NCBI GenBank assembly: GCA_964396385.1
Contig: CAYNFH010000132.1
Location: 1-18,971, forward strand
Direction: 5' to 3'
Source: CAYNFH01 sp964396385
GTDB taxonomy: Bacteria; Armatimonadota; Chthonomonadetes; Chthonomonadales; CAJBBX01
Length of the DNA: 18,971 bases
Position 1 is the first letter of the stretch. The number at the start of each line of letters is the position of its first letter. The notes under the pieces are model-generated. The model was not told where the DNA came from and searched no databases. It saw only the letters and a program-made list of their open reading frames with translations. A program made the position numbers and the translations under genes. Shown here one piece after another: positions 1 through 6,360 of the stretch.

Positions 1-70
1 CGCGGGACCCCTTCTGTTTGGGCGCGTTAAACTGTTTCGGACCGGAGCTAGGGCTCAGTTGCAGAGAAAT

Positions 71-100
71 GCAGATCCCTCGCGTAGCTCGGGATGACAG
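71..100. repeat. Short intergenic palindromic repeat (candidate)
   Basis: A non-coding stretch downstream of the DHH gene contains ATCCC and GGGAT arms around an 11-nt centre, followed by GACAG. From memory, similar 'atccctcg...gctcgggatgaca' strings recur in intergenic DNA of many bacterial genomes. Only one copy is visible here, so repeat status rests on that recollection. The rest of 1-148 shows no gene or other clear signal. Confidence 0.35.
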
Positions 101-130
101 GCCGTCCGGGTGCGCTCGCTCAATTATATG

Positions 131-147
131 GGCTTGCGCGACAAGCC
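131..147 (-). terminator. Hairpin just after the DHH gene
   Basis: GGCTTG and CAAGCC form a 6-bp stem with a 5-nt loop, starting 1 nt after the TAG stop (149-151) of the minus-strand DHH gene. There is no clear U tract on the minus strand, only an AT-rich stretch (CATATAATTG). It is therefore a weak terminator or 3'-end stabilising hairpin. Confidence 0.35.
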
Positions 148-148
148 G

Positions 149-1087
149 CTAGGCGGCGCGGGCGTAGGTCTTGGGCTGTGGCTCGCGCATGGCGTCGATG
201 AGCTCCTCCAGCACAATTCCGGCATCCGCATACGGAACCTGGCACGTCCCCGCGGGACGGTGGCCACCCCCACCGTAGAACCTCATGAGCGCGCCGATGT
301 CCGTAGTGGAGGTGCGGTTCAGGACGCTATGGCCGCAGGCGAAGACGCAGTTCTGGGCGCGCAGTCCGTCCACTATCCAGATGGAGATGTTCTGTTCCGG
401 GAAGAGGGCATAGGGCAGGAACCGATTTCCGGAGTAGATGGGGTACACATTCCGGAGGTCGGTAACCAGAACGTTGCCCTCCGTGCGGCTGTGCTCCACC
501 ACCATCTGCTTGTACAGCTCGTTCTGCTCAAAGTAGCGCTTGACGCGCTCCTGCACGTCCGGCAGCTCCAGGATCTGGTCGATGGTGAGGTGTGTGCACG
601 CGTCGATGAGGTCGTACATCAACTGATAGTTGCTGATCCGGTAATCCTTGAAGCGCCCGAGACCGGTGCGCGCGTCCATCACAAAGGAGAGCAGCGGCCA
701 GCCGGTGGGGTTGAGGATCTCTTCGCGCGAGAACTGGGCGCTGTCCGCCTTGTCCACTTCCCGCATCATCTCATCGATGTCCCCAAAGCGGGTTTTGCCC
801 CCGTAGTAGTCGTACACCACGCGGGCGGCGCTCGGCGCGATCCGGCACTCGCCCTTGAACGGGATCTTGCCGACCACTCGCTCCACCTCCGTAGCGTGGT
901 GATCGAACCAGAGTCCGATGCCCGGCATGTACGGAACGTTGGTGAAGACGTCGTCCTCGGTGGCTTCGAACTTACCGTCTTGCAGGTCTTTGGGGTGGAC
1001 AAACTTTATCTCGCCGATCTGCTCGACCTGCTTGAGCAGAACCGCGCAAACTAGGCCGTCGAAGTCGGACCGGGTAACCAGGCGCAT
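149..1087 (-). CDS. DHH/DHHA1-family phosphohydrolase (exopolyphosphatase/NrnA-like)
   Basis: Predicted cytoplasmic metal-dependent phosphoesterase of 312 residues. The DHH superfamily signature is visible in order: a DxDG motif at residues 8-11, the name-giving DHH triplet at 62-64, a VDKADS motif near 111-116, and a C-terminal DHHA1 glycine motif GGGGHRPAG at 272-280. This family includes oligoribonuclease/pAp phosphatase (NrnA), exopolyphosphatases and RecJ. The size fits the small NrnA/exopolyphosphatase-like branch, but the substrate (oligonucleotide, pAp, polyphosphate or cyclic dinucleotide product) cannot be read from sequence. An in-frame ATG exists at 1153, but 1087 is preferred: it has AGGAG (1096-1100) 8 nt upstream and begins directly at the conserved MRLVTRSDFDG block. 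The gene is divergent from the nucleotidyltransferase operon across a 129-bp gap holding predicted promoters for both. Confidence 0.88.
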   Translation of the reverse strand: MRLVTRSDFDGLVCAVLLKQVEQIGEIKFVHPKDLQDGKFEATEDDVFTNVPYMPGIGLWFDHHATEVERVVGKIPFKGECRIAPSAARVVYDYYGGKTRFGDIDEMMREVDKADSAQFSREEILNPTGWPLLSFVMDARTGLGRFKDYRISNYQLMYDLIDACTHLTIDQILELPDVQERVKRYFEQNELYKQMVVEHSRTEGNVLVTDLRNVYPIYSGNRFLPYALFPEQNISIWIVDGLRAQNCVFACGHSVLNRTSTTDIGALMRFYGGGGHRPAGTCQVPYADAGIVLEELIDAMREPQPKTYARAA

Positions 1088-1136
1088 GGTACAGGCTCCT
1101 ATCGAACACCGCTGTAGAACGAGTGCGACCGTCAGG

Positions 1137-1166
1137 ACTATATTCCATGCCATGCCGGTCCCTTAA
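1137..1166 (-). promoter_or_regulatory. Candidate sigma70 promoter for the DHH gene
   Basis: On the minus strand TTAAGG (1161-1166) and TATAGT (1137-1142) are separated by 18 bp. The -10 matches consensus at 5 of 6 positions, the -35 at only 3 of 6. Transcription would start near 1130, giving a leader of about 43 nt that contains the AGGAG ribosome-binding site. Confidence 0.35.
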
Positions 1167-1180
1167 CGATACTTTTGCAG

Positions 1181-1210
1181 TTGACTCTCCGCCCGGTCGC
1201 CGCCTACAAT
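1181..1210 (+). promoter_or_regulatory. Near-consensus sigma70 promoter; predicted leaderless start
   Basis: TTGACT (1181-1186), an 18-bp spacer and TACAAT (1205-1210) match the sigma70 consensus at 5 of 6 positions in each box. Only six bases (GGCGGC) separate the -10 from the ATG at 1217, so the expected start point, about 7 nt after the -10, is the A of the start codon. No Shine-Dalgarno sequence is present, which agrees with a leaderless mRNA. The -10 sits in the loop of a perfect inverted repeat: GCCGCC (1199-1204) and GGCGGC (1211-1216). Confidence 0.7.
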
Positions 1211-1216
1211 GGCGGC

Positions 1217-1963
1217 ATGGAGTGGAGCCCGGATGTCAGGCGCGCGGTTGTACTTGCGGCGGGACGCGGTAAGCGGCTGGGCAGCATTACCGCGAACATC
1301 CCTAAGCCCATGGTCCCGGTACAGGGGCGTCCCGTGCTGGAGCACATCGTCCGCGGGATTGCCGCAGCCGGTGTGACGCATTTCCTTCTTGTGGTTGGCT
1401 ACCGAGCGGAGGCTATCCGAGCCTACTTTGGGGACGGTGGCAGTCTGGGAGTGAGCGTAAGCTACGCCGATCAGCCAGTCCCCAACGGGACCGGCGCCGC
1501 GCTCCTCCTCGGGCGTGATTTCGCAGGGGACCGGCCTCTAGTTGCCTCTTACGGCGACATCCTCACGGATCCAGCTCACTACACAGAGCTGATCGCCGAG
1601 TATCGCGCTGCGCCATGCGCGGGGGTTCTGGGGATCAATCCGGTTCCGGACCCGTCCGCCGGGGCCGCCGTCTTCCGCGAGGGTAAGCGCATCACGCGGG
1701 TGGTGGAGAAGCCTCCGCCCAGCTCCCCTATCAGCCACTGGAACCTGGCCGGAGTGAACGCATTCGGTCCGGAGATCTTCGATGCGCTCTCGCGCATTAC
1801 GCCCTCACCGCGTGGGGAGTATGAAACCACCAGCGCGTTTGAGCTGCTCATCGAGAGCGGCGCGGAGATGAGGGCTTACGAGATGTGCGGCTTCTGGTCA
1901 GACATCGGTACGCCGGAGGCGCTCGCGGAGGCCGAGCGCGACTGGAATCCGGACTGGCCATGA
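1217..1963 (+). CDS. Sugar-phosphate nucleotidyltransferase
   Basis: A 248-residue protein of the NTP_transferase (GlmU/RmlA/UGPase-like) fold, predicted to transfer NMP from an NTP to a sugar-1-phosphate to make an activated sugar for glycan or cell-surface synthesis. Visible motifs are the nucleotide-binding loop AAGRGKRL (14-21), the IPKPMVPV segment (28-35), the metal-binding aspartate in YGDIL (112-116), a VVEKP segment near 160, and FWSDIGTP near the C-terminus. It lacks the left-handed beta-helix of GlmU. The first in-frame start is a TTG at 1175, but that lies upstream of and inside the promoter. ATG 1217 is chosen because the -10 box ends 6 nt before it and homology begins just after. 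It is the first gene of a three-gene operon. The exact sugar and nucleotide are not determinable. Confidence 0.88.
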   Translation: MEWSPDVRRAVVLAAGRGKRLGSITANIPKPMVPVQGRPVLEHIVRGIAAAGVTHFLLVVGYRAEAIRAYFGDGGSLGVSVSYADQPVPNGTGAALLLGRDFAGDRPLVASYGDILTDPAHYTELIAEYRAAPCAGVLGINPVPDPSAGAAVFREGKRITRVVEKPPPSSPISHWNLAGVNAFGPEIFDALSRITPSPRGEYETTSAFELLIESGAEMRAYEMCGFWSDIGTPEALAEAERDWNPDWP

Positions 1964-2814
1964 GATTCTGTCCGCGCTGCCAGCTCCTGATGGACGCCGT
2001 CGACCAGGACGGTCTGCAGTTCCACGCATGCCGCGGCTGCGGGGGATGCTGGTTCGAGGCCGCCGCGATAGACCAGGCCGTTCACGCGCATCCGGATGCG
2101 CTTGCTGAGCTGGACAGGCGCTACCCGGGCTCCGGAACCGCGGAAGCGTTCGCCGGGCTGGCCACGCCCTGCCCGGCATGCCGCACCGTGATGCTGCAGC
2201 AGGAGCCCTCCGGCGGAGGCTCCCGCTGCCCCAACTGCCAGGGGGCCTGGCTGCCGGCGGGCGCGCGATCTGGGACCGCGGGAGTAGTGACCGGCGCTCC
2301 GCCGGTCCCTGCCCCACAGCCCCAGCAGGACGACCTGCTGGCCGCCAATCAGCGGTTCGCGTCCGGCTTCCAGCTTGGGGGGCTGCCCAGGCAGCCGGCG
2401 CGCAAGTTCGTCGTCGTCACTTGCATGGACGGGCGCATCCCCGTTTATGAAATGCTGGGGCTCAGCCTGGGAGACGCGCAGGTGCTGCGCAATGCGGGCG
2501 GCATCATCACGGAGGACGTCCTCCGCTCCCTGGTCATCTCCCATCATATCATCGGGACTTCGGAGTGCCTGATAGTGAACCACACCGAGTGCGGTATGCT
2601 GGGGCTGCGAGACCAGGACTTGCGCGACAGGCTCACAGAGTCGACAGGCGCGGACCCGGTTACGCCGGCCGCTTTCTACGGCTTCGACGACTTGCGGGAG
2701 AACGTTCGCCGGCAGATGCGGCGGGTGCGGTCCCATCCCTGGATCCCGAACTACGTTGGCGTCCGCGGATTTGTATACGACGTGAAGACAGGAAGGCTGG
2801 AGGAGGTGGAGTAG
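1960..2814 (+). CDS. Zinc-ribbon (zf-TFIIB-like) / beta-carbonic anhydrase fusion
   Basis: A 284-residue fusion. Residues 1-100 carry two zinc-ribbon-like units: CPRC (4-7) with CRGC (24-27) and the adjacent GGCWFE, then CPAC (71-74) with CPNC (90-93) and GAWLPAG. This resembles the zf-TFIIB family. A Pro/Gln-rich linker (about 112-123) leads to a beta-carbonic anhydrase domain. Its predicted zinc ligands are Cys155 (CMDGR), His208 and Cys211 (HTECGM), with the Asp157-Arg159 dyad and an RNAGG motif (177-181). The domain resembles the short mycobacterial Rv1284-like class. Expected reaction: CO2 + H2O to bicarbonate + H+. The ATG overlaps the upstream stop (ATGA), so translational coupling is likely. 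The carbonic anhydrase call is firm; the N-terminal ribbon's role is unknown and may be protein interaction, nucleic-acid binding or regulation. Confidence 0.87.
   Translation: MRFCPRCQLLMDAVDQDGLQFHACRGCGGCWFEAAAIDQAVHAHPDALAELDRRYPGSGTAEAFAGLATPCPACRTVMLQQEPSGGGSRCPNCQGAWLPAGARSGTAGVVTGAPPVPAPQPQQDDLLAANQRFASGFQLGGLPRQPARKFVVVTCMDGRIPVYEMLGLSLGDAQVLRNAGGIITEDVLRSLVISHHIIGTSECLIVNHTECGMLGLRDQDLRDRLTESTGADPVTPAAFYGFDDLRENVRRQMRRVRSHPWIPNYVGVRGFVYDVKTGRLEEVE
2801..2806 (+). promoter_or_regulatory. Shine-Dalgarno that sets the GTG start at 2816
   Basis: AGGAGG lies inside the last codons of the carbonic anhydrase gene, 9 nt before the GTG at 2816. It supports that non-ATG start. Confidence 0.7.
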
Positions 2815-2815
2815 C

Positions 2816-3469
2816 GTGCCATTCAGTGGATTCACACCGGCGGACTTTGGGGTGTTCGAGCTACCAGGGTACGAGGCGCGGATGCCCGCACTGCGCGAGC
2901 GGGTCACACCAAAGCTGAAGGAGTTGGGGGCGGAGCTGGAGCCGCGGATCGCGGCAGTAACCGGCACCGAGCTCGTGCCGCACGTGGCGCTCCACCTGAG
3001 GCGCAGCGTCAACGCTCCGGAGGAGACCTGGGTGGCGTTCTCGCGCGATAAGCGAGGCTACAAGCCGTACGTCCATTACCGCGTCGCGATAAACGGACTA
3101 GGGATGAAGGTGGCCTGCTACCTGGAGGAGTACGCGGAGGACAAACCTATGCTGGCGGAGGGGCTGAAGCGCAACGCCAAGGAGCTTGCCGCCTACCTTG
3201 CCAAACACCACCGCATCCGGAGCCACGACCACGAGGCGAATTACGGGAAGCTCCAGGATGGCAGAACTCTGAACGAGCAGGAGATCCTTCAGCTTGCGGA
3301 GCGGCTGGCGAAGGTGAAGAGCCAGCACGCCAACTTTGCCATCCGCTTCACGCGGGACCATCCGGCGGTACAATCGGACGCCATGGTCGAGGAGGCATGC
3401 GCGGCCATGGGGGACCTCGCGCCCCTGTACCTCCTCGGCGCCGAGCCGGGTTACTGCCTATCTCGCTAG
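2816..3469 (+). CDS. DUF1054 / YktB-like (UPF0637) protein
   Basis: A 217-residue soluble protein matching from memory the DUF1054 family typified by Bacillus subtilis YktB (about 210 residues). The match covers the whole length: an N-terminal FTPADFGVFELPG block, a PHVALHLRRSVNAPEETWVAF block, a central GLGMKVACYLEEYAEDKP segment, and a C-terminal FAIRFTRDHP stretch. No catalytic motif is known to me and the function is uncharacterised. There is no signal peptide or membrane segment. The start is GTG with a strong AGGAGG 9 nt upstream. Only one base separates it from the carbonic anhydrase stop, so it is the third cistron of that operon. DUF1054 is best known from Firmicutes, so its presence beside outer-membrane genes is mildly unusual and could reflect old transfer. 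Confidence 0.82.
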   Translation: MPFSGFTPADFGVFELPGYEARMPALRERVTPKLKELGAELEPRIAAVTGTELVPHVALHLRRSVNAPEETWVAFSRDKRGYKPYVHYRVAINGLGMKVACYLEEYAEDKPMLAEGLKRNAKELAAYLAKHHRIRSHDHEANYGKLQDGRTLNEQEILQLAERLAKVKSQHANFAIRFTRDHPAVQSDAMVEEACAAMGDLAPLYLLGAEPGYCLSR

Positions 3470-3477
3470 CGAATGCG

Positions 3478-3508
3478 GCCCGTTGCGGGCGACCACAATG
3501 GGTCGCCC
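3478..3508. repeat. Palindromic REP-like element between convergent genes
   Basis: GGGCGACC (3487-3494) and GGTCGCCC (3501-3508) form a perfect 8-bp stem with a 6-nt loop, followed by CTACA. It is preceded by an overlapping GCCCG/CGGGC 5-bp dyad (3478-3490). It lies between the converging stops at 3469 and 3536. It may act as a bidirectional transcription barrier. From memory the GGTCGCCCCTAC string recurs in intergenic repeats of many bacteria, so it may also be a dispersed REP/MITE-like unit. Confidence 0.5.
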
Positions 3509-3519
3509 CTACACCCAGG

Positions 3520-3533
3520 ACGCCGCTTGGCGT
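3520..3533 (-). terminator. Weak hairpin directly after the sigma gene
   Basis: ACGCC and GGCGT pair over a 4-nt loop immediately downstream of the TGA stop (3534-3536) of the sigma gene. The stem is only 5 bp and has no U tract. The stronger palindrome at 3487-3508 lies just beyond on the same transcript. Confidence 0.2.
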
Positions 3534-4100
3534 TCAGGGCGAGACGAGGCGGCGGAGCTTCTTGAGGGCGAGGGACTCGGTCCGCACCAGCTTCTCGCGG
3601 TTCATCCGCAGCTCGCGGCTGGCCTGGTCCGGCGTGCGCGCCCAGGTCCCGTCCAGGCCATACCTGAGGGTGATGACCTGACGCTCCTGGGTGGTGAGCA
3701 CCTCCATTGCAGCGAGCAGCTCATCCCGTATGGCGTGACGCGTTACCTCGTTGGCTGGATTCTGCTCCGCATCGTCCCCGATCAGATCGGCGAGACAGGT
3801 CGAGTCGTCATCTCCCACCGGCGCGTCCAGCGAGACCACGCGCATCGGCTCCCGGTACGCGGAGATAGCCTTGAGGATGGCGCACCGTATCCACCACGTG
3901 GCGTACGTGCTGAACCGGAACCCCTTCTCCGGCTGAAACCTCTCCGCGGCCGTGATGAGCCCGAGCGTGCCCTCCTGGATGAGGTCCTCCTCCGGGACGC
4001 CACAGTCGCGATAGCGGCGAGAGACGAAGGTCACCAGATGCCGATTTGAGCAGACGATGTCATTTCGGGCCTGGGGGTAGTTCGCTGTCATTCCGGCCAT
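3534..4100 (-). CDS. Compact sigma-70 family factor lacking region 3
   Basis: A 188-residue RNA polymerase sigma factor. Region 2 covers about residues 18-78, with the core-binding DLIQEG (39-44) and the -10 recognition/melting block FSTYATWWIRCAI (63-75). Region 4 covers about 133-186, with a helix-turn-helix near 155-180. A region 3.2-like acidic segment, SLDAPVGDDD (90-99), follows region 2 after only about 15 residues. The region 3.0/3.1 helical domain found between these blocks in RpoD/RpoS-type factors is therefore missing, as is most of region 1. It is distinct from a standard ECF factor because the RpoD-like WWIR and SLDxPxGDDD motifs are retained. Start choice: ATG 4100 has GGAGG only 3 nt upstream, while ATG 4091 (residue 4) has it 12 nt upstream, so either is possible. 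No anti-sigma gene is adjacent. The targets are unknown. Confidence 0.85.
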   Translation of the reverse strand: MAGMTANYPQARNDIVCSNRHLVTFVSRRYRDCGVPEEDLIQEGTLGLITAAERFQPEKGFRFSTYATWWIRCAILKAISAYREPMRVVSLDAPVGDDDSTCLADLIGDDAEQNPANEVTRHAIRDELLAAMEVLTTQERQVITLRYGLDGTWARTPDQASRELRMNREKLVRTESLALKKLRRLVSP

Positions 4101-4124
4101 TCTCTCCTCCGTATTCCCGGCTTC

Positions 4125-4159
4125 TGCATGTCCGCAAAACTTCCTGCTTTTCGGACATG
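4125..4159. promoter_or_regulatory. Dyad upstream of the sigma gene (operator or leader hairpin)
   Basis: CATGTCCG and CGGACATG are perfect 8-bp inverted arms. Inner AAAA and TTTT extend pairing with a single bulged C around a loop of about 8 nt. The dyad lies about 25 nt before the sigma start codon, so it would be either a protein-binding operator or a hairpin in the sigma mRNA leader. The left-arm coordinate is accurate to within about 2 bases. No convincing promoter was found in 4101-4250. Confidence 0.45.
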
Positions 4160-4248
4160 TGAAAGTGTGGACTGAGAAAAGATACAGCGAAAAGGCCGTT
4201 CGTGGCAGTAAGCCCGCTCATAGGGCCGGTGTGAAGAATGTAACAGGA

Positions 4249-4360
4249 GGTGAGAGGTGAGAGGTTACAGGGAAGAACGGGCGAGTATGGCCTACCGCAA
4301 GGACGTACTCTCCCCGCCTCTTCCCTGTCACCTAAAACCTTTAACCTGTAACCTAAAACC
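4249..4360. repeat. Inverted heptanucleotide repeat array A (GGTnnnA type)
   Basis: The plus strand carries four consecutive 7-mers: GGTGAGA (4249), GGTGAGA (4256), GGTTACA (4263) and GGGAAGA (4270). After a 42-bp centre come six 7-mers in the opposite orientation at 4319-4360. Read on the minus strand these are GGTTTTA, GGTTACA, GGTTAAA, GGTTTTA, GGTGACA and GGGAAGA. All are in exact 7-bp register. The array overlaps the 3' end of the barrel gene: its last Phe codon and TAG stop lie in the outermost heptads. It resembles the short tandem heptanucleotide repeats known from cyanobacteria in design, not in sequence. Confidence 0.75.
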
Positions 4361-6335
4361 TTCCAGCCTGCATGTCGAAGAAGATGCGGTGGCTGAAGGT
4401 GGAGTACTCAATGACGACTTCCCGGCCACCGACGGTCCGGCCGATGCCGAACTGGATGTCGCGGTAGCTGCCGATGGTGAAGCGCTGCAGGGTGGCAGTG
4501 CTGATCCACCGCCAGCGCGGCAGAAAGGCATAGTTGAAGTCCGCAACGAGGCTGGACGCGTTGGAGTCCACGTAGGCGCTGGCGTACAGCATCAGGTTCC
4601 ACTTGCTGGAGCCGTGCGCCATCAGGTTGGCGCTGAAGCGGTGATTGCCGTCGGTAAGCAGCGTGGGCTGGCGCGTGTAGTCGTAGCTGAGCTGGACGCT
4701 TGCGTGCTTAAATGTGCGGGTGGCGGCCAGGGAGCCCAGTGCCGTGATGCCGGAGGGCTGGCCCACTGCCCACGCATTGCCAAGGGAGAAGTAGTTGGTA
4801 AGGGTCGTGTCCTTGTCCAGGCGGAAGCTGGCGCTGTTGAATCGAGCCTGAATCCCCTCCGAGGAGGTGCGCGTGACGGTGTTGAGCAGCTTGAGGTTGT
4901 TATATGCCGCTGTCGCCGCCAGGGAGTAGGTATAGCCCGTTTTGCCAACCTTCTTCGGCATCGTCTCCAGGTAGGTATCGGCGCTGTTCCCCTCGCTCAC
5001 CGGCCCGGAAAAGCTGGTGTTGGCGTTCAGGTTCAGCCCCATCAGGAACTCACCGAACTGGCGCTGGAGGTTGCCGGAGCCGTAGACGCTGCGATGCTGG
5101 GGAAAGTCCAGCAGGAACGTTGCCCGCGTATCCGGAGCGAACTGCTGGCTGTGGTTCCAACGGACCCCCCAGTCTGAACGGGTCATGCCGGTGATGCCGA
5201 CCTGCCCCGTATAGCGGTTTGCCACGCCGAGTGAGTTGTACGATTGGAGCAGGTCCAGAGACCAGCCCGGCTGTACCGCCCCCACATTGGCGCCCAGCTG
5301 CTGTCCGTGGCGTATGGAGAAGATTCCCATGGATCCGGGTGTCAGGTCGTAATACAAGGGCATGTCTACGCTGAACCCCTGAGACCCTACGCTCATGAAC
5401 TGGTCCGTGAACAACTGGTTGGAGAAGAGCCCAACCGAGTAGAAGGGCATGGACATGAGCTTCTGCCCGTCCTGGTAGAACTGCGGGCGCTTGAACTGGA
5501 GCTTCTCCCCCGGGAATACCAGCACCTGCCGGGCGGTGATGATGAGGTTGGCCCCTGACAGGTCCACCATCTGGAGCATCTTGGGCGAGATGCCGTGCTC
5601 CGCCGGCGTCATCTTCAATTCGCTGCCGGTGATCTTGACCGGCCGGAGCCTCCGATCCATCTCCGCCACCGCGTAACCGTCCCCGGCGGTAAGCGGATAG
5701 AAGAGCGTGCCGGCGGTCACGCGATGACTGCCACGGCGCAGATGGACGTGCCCGGACGCGCGTACGGCATTCATCGAACAGTCGAGCTGGATGTGGTCCG
5801 CGAAGACCTCCATGTTCCGATAAGTCAGGTGCGCGCCCGGGATCGAATTGTCGTCATCCGGCGGCCTGGGGCGGCCCAGGGCATCGACCACGCGGTCCAC
5901 CGCGCTGTACATCACCGTGCCGGCGCACTGGACGGCGATGAACGTGTTTCCGGGAACTGTATCTTCCGGGTCGTCTGAGAACAGGATGCTGATGGTCTGG
6001 AAGCCGCCCGACAGCGCGCCGCCGGTGGTAGCCATGACCGTTGCGGCCCCCTTCTGTGCACTGCTCAACCTTGCGCGGGCGGTGCCCCCCCGCGTCGTGG
6101 CGACGGCGCCTTCCAGGAACTGGCCCAGCGTGGTGTTGAAGGTGACCGGCGTGCCGTCCGGCACCAGGCTGCCGGTGGAATCCCGGACCTCCGCATCAAT
6201 CTCGGTGGAGTCGCGGCCATCGCTCAGGACTGCGAGCCGGCTTGCGGTCAGGCGGATGGTTGGCAGGGCGACTGCCGGCGACGCAGACAGGGCCAACAAG
6301 GCGAGGATGAGTATCTCTCGGACGCGGAATCTCAT
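4353..6335 (-). CDS. Big_1-like / LptA-like / LptD-like outer-membrane beta-barrel protein
   Basis: A 660-residue envelope protein. Residues 1-23 form a signal peptide (positively charged n-region, hydrophobic core, AVA cleavage site). Residues about 27-118 look like a bacterial Ig-like Big_1/invasin domain (VPDGTPVTFNTTLGQF, then TTRGGTARARLSS). Residues about 130-290 resemble the OstA/LptA jelly-roll (ADHIQLDCSMNAVRASGHV; TAGTLFYPL). From about 290 to 660, alternating aromatic/polar strands with many WNH, YDYTRQ-like segments indicate an outer-membrane barrel, and the last residue is Phe, as in BAM-targeted proteins. The family role of LptD is lipopolysaccharide insertion, but this is a divergent homologue and its cargo is unknown. 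The start has no good Shine-Dalgarno. It lies 100 nt downstream of the CsgG-like gene on the same strand. The stop codon falls inside a heptad repeat array. Confidence 0.68.
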   Translation of the reverse strand: MRFRVREILILALLALSASPAVALPTIRLTASRLAVLSDGRDSTEIDAEVRDSTGSLVPDGTPVTFNTTLGQFLEGAVATTRGGTARARLSSAQKGAATVMATTGGALSGGFQTISILFSDDPEDTVPGNTFIAVQCAGTVMYSAVDRVVDALGRPRPPDDDNSIPGAHLTYRNMEVFADHIQLDCSMNAVRASGHVHLRRGSHRVTAGTLFYPLTAGDGYAVAEMDRRLRPVKITGSELKMTPAEHGISPKMLQMVDLSGANLIITARQVLVFPGEKLQFKRPQFYQDGQKLMSMPFYSVGLFSNQLFTDQFMSVGSQGFSVDMPLYYDLTPGSMGIFSIRHGQQLGANVGAVQPGWSLDLLQSYNSLGVANRYTGQVGITGMTRSDWGVRWNHSQQFAPDTRATFLLDFPQHRSVYGSGNLQRQFGEFLMGLNLNANTSFSGPVSEGNSADTYLETMPKKVGKTGYTYSLAATAAYNNLKLLNTVTRTSSEGIQARFNSASFRLDKDTTLTNYFSLGNAWAVGQPSGITALGSLAATRTFKHASVQLSYDYTRQPTLLTDGNHRFSANLMAHGSSKWNLMLYASAYVDSNASSLVADFNYAFLPRWRWISTATLQRFTIGSYRDIQFGIGRTVGGREVVIEYSTFSHRIFFDMQAGRF

Positions 6336-6360
6336 TTGCGGCTCTAACGGGGGAGCGAGT

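Noticed and set aside
110..1054. Long plus-strand open frame opposite the DHH gene
   Set aside because: It has no recognisable domain and lies fully antisense to a gene with complete DHH/DHHA1 motifs and a good ribosome-binding site. High GC explains the open frame.
1876..3012. 378-codon minus-strand frame across the nucleotidyltransferase, carbonic anhydrase and YktB-like genes
   Set aside because: It spans three unrelated plus-strand genes with clear motifs and has no plausible product.
3347..3374. Promoter-like TTCACG-16-TACAAT inside the YktB-like gene
   Set aside because: It lies within coding sequence with no downstream plus-strand gene to serve. It is probably chance.
4249..4360. CRISPR array
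   Set aside because: Units are contiguous 7-mers without unique spacers of constant length, and no cas gene is present.
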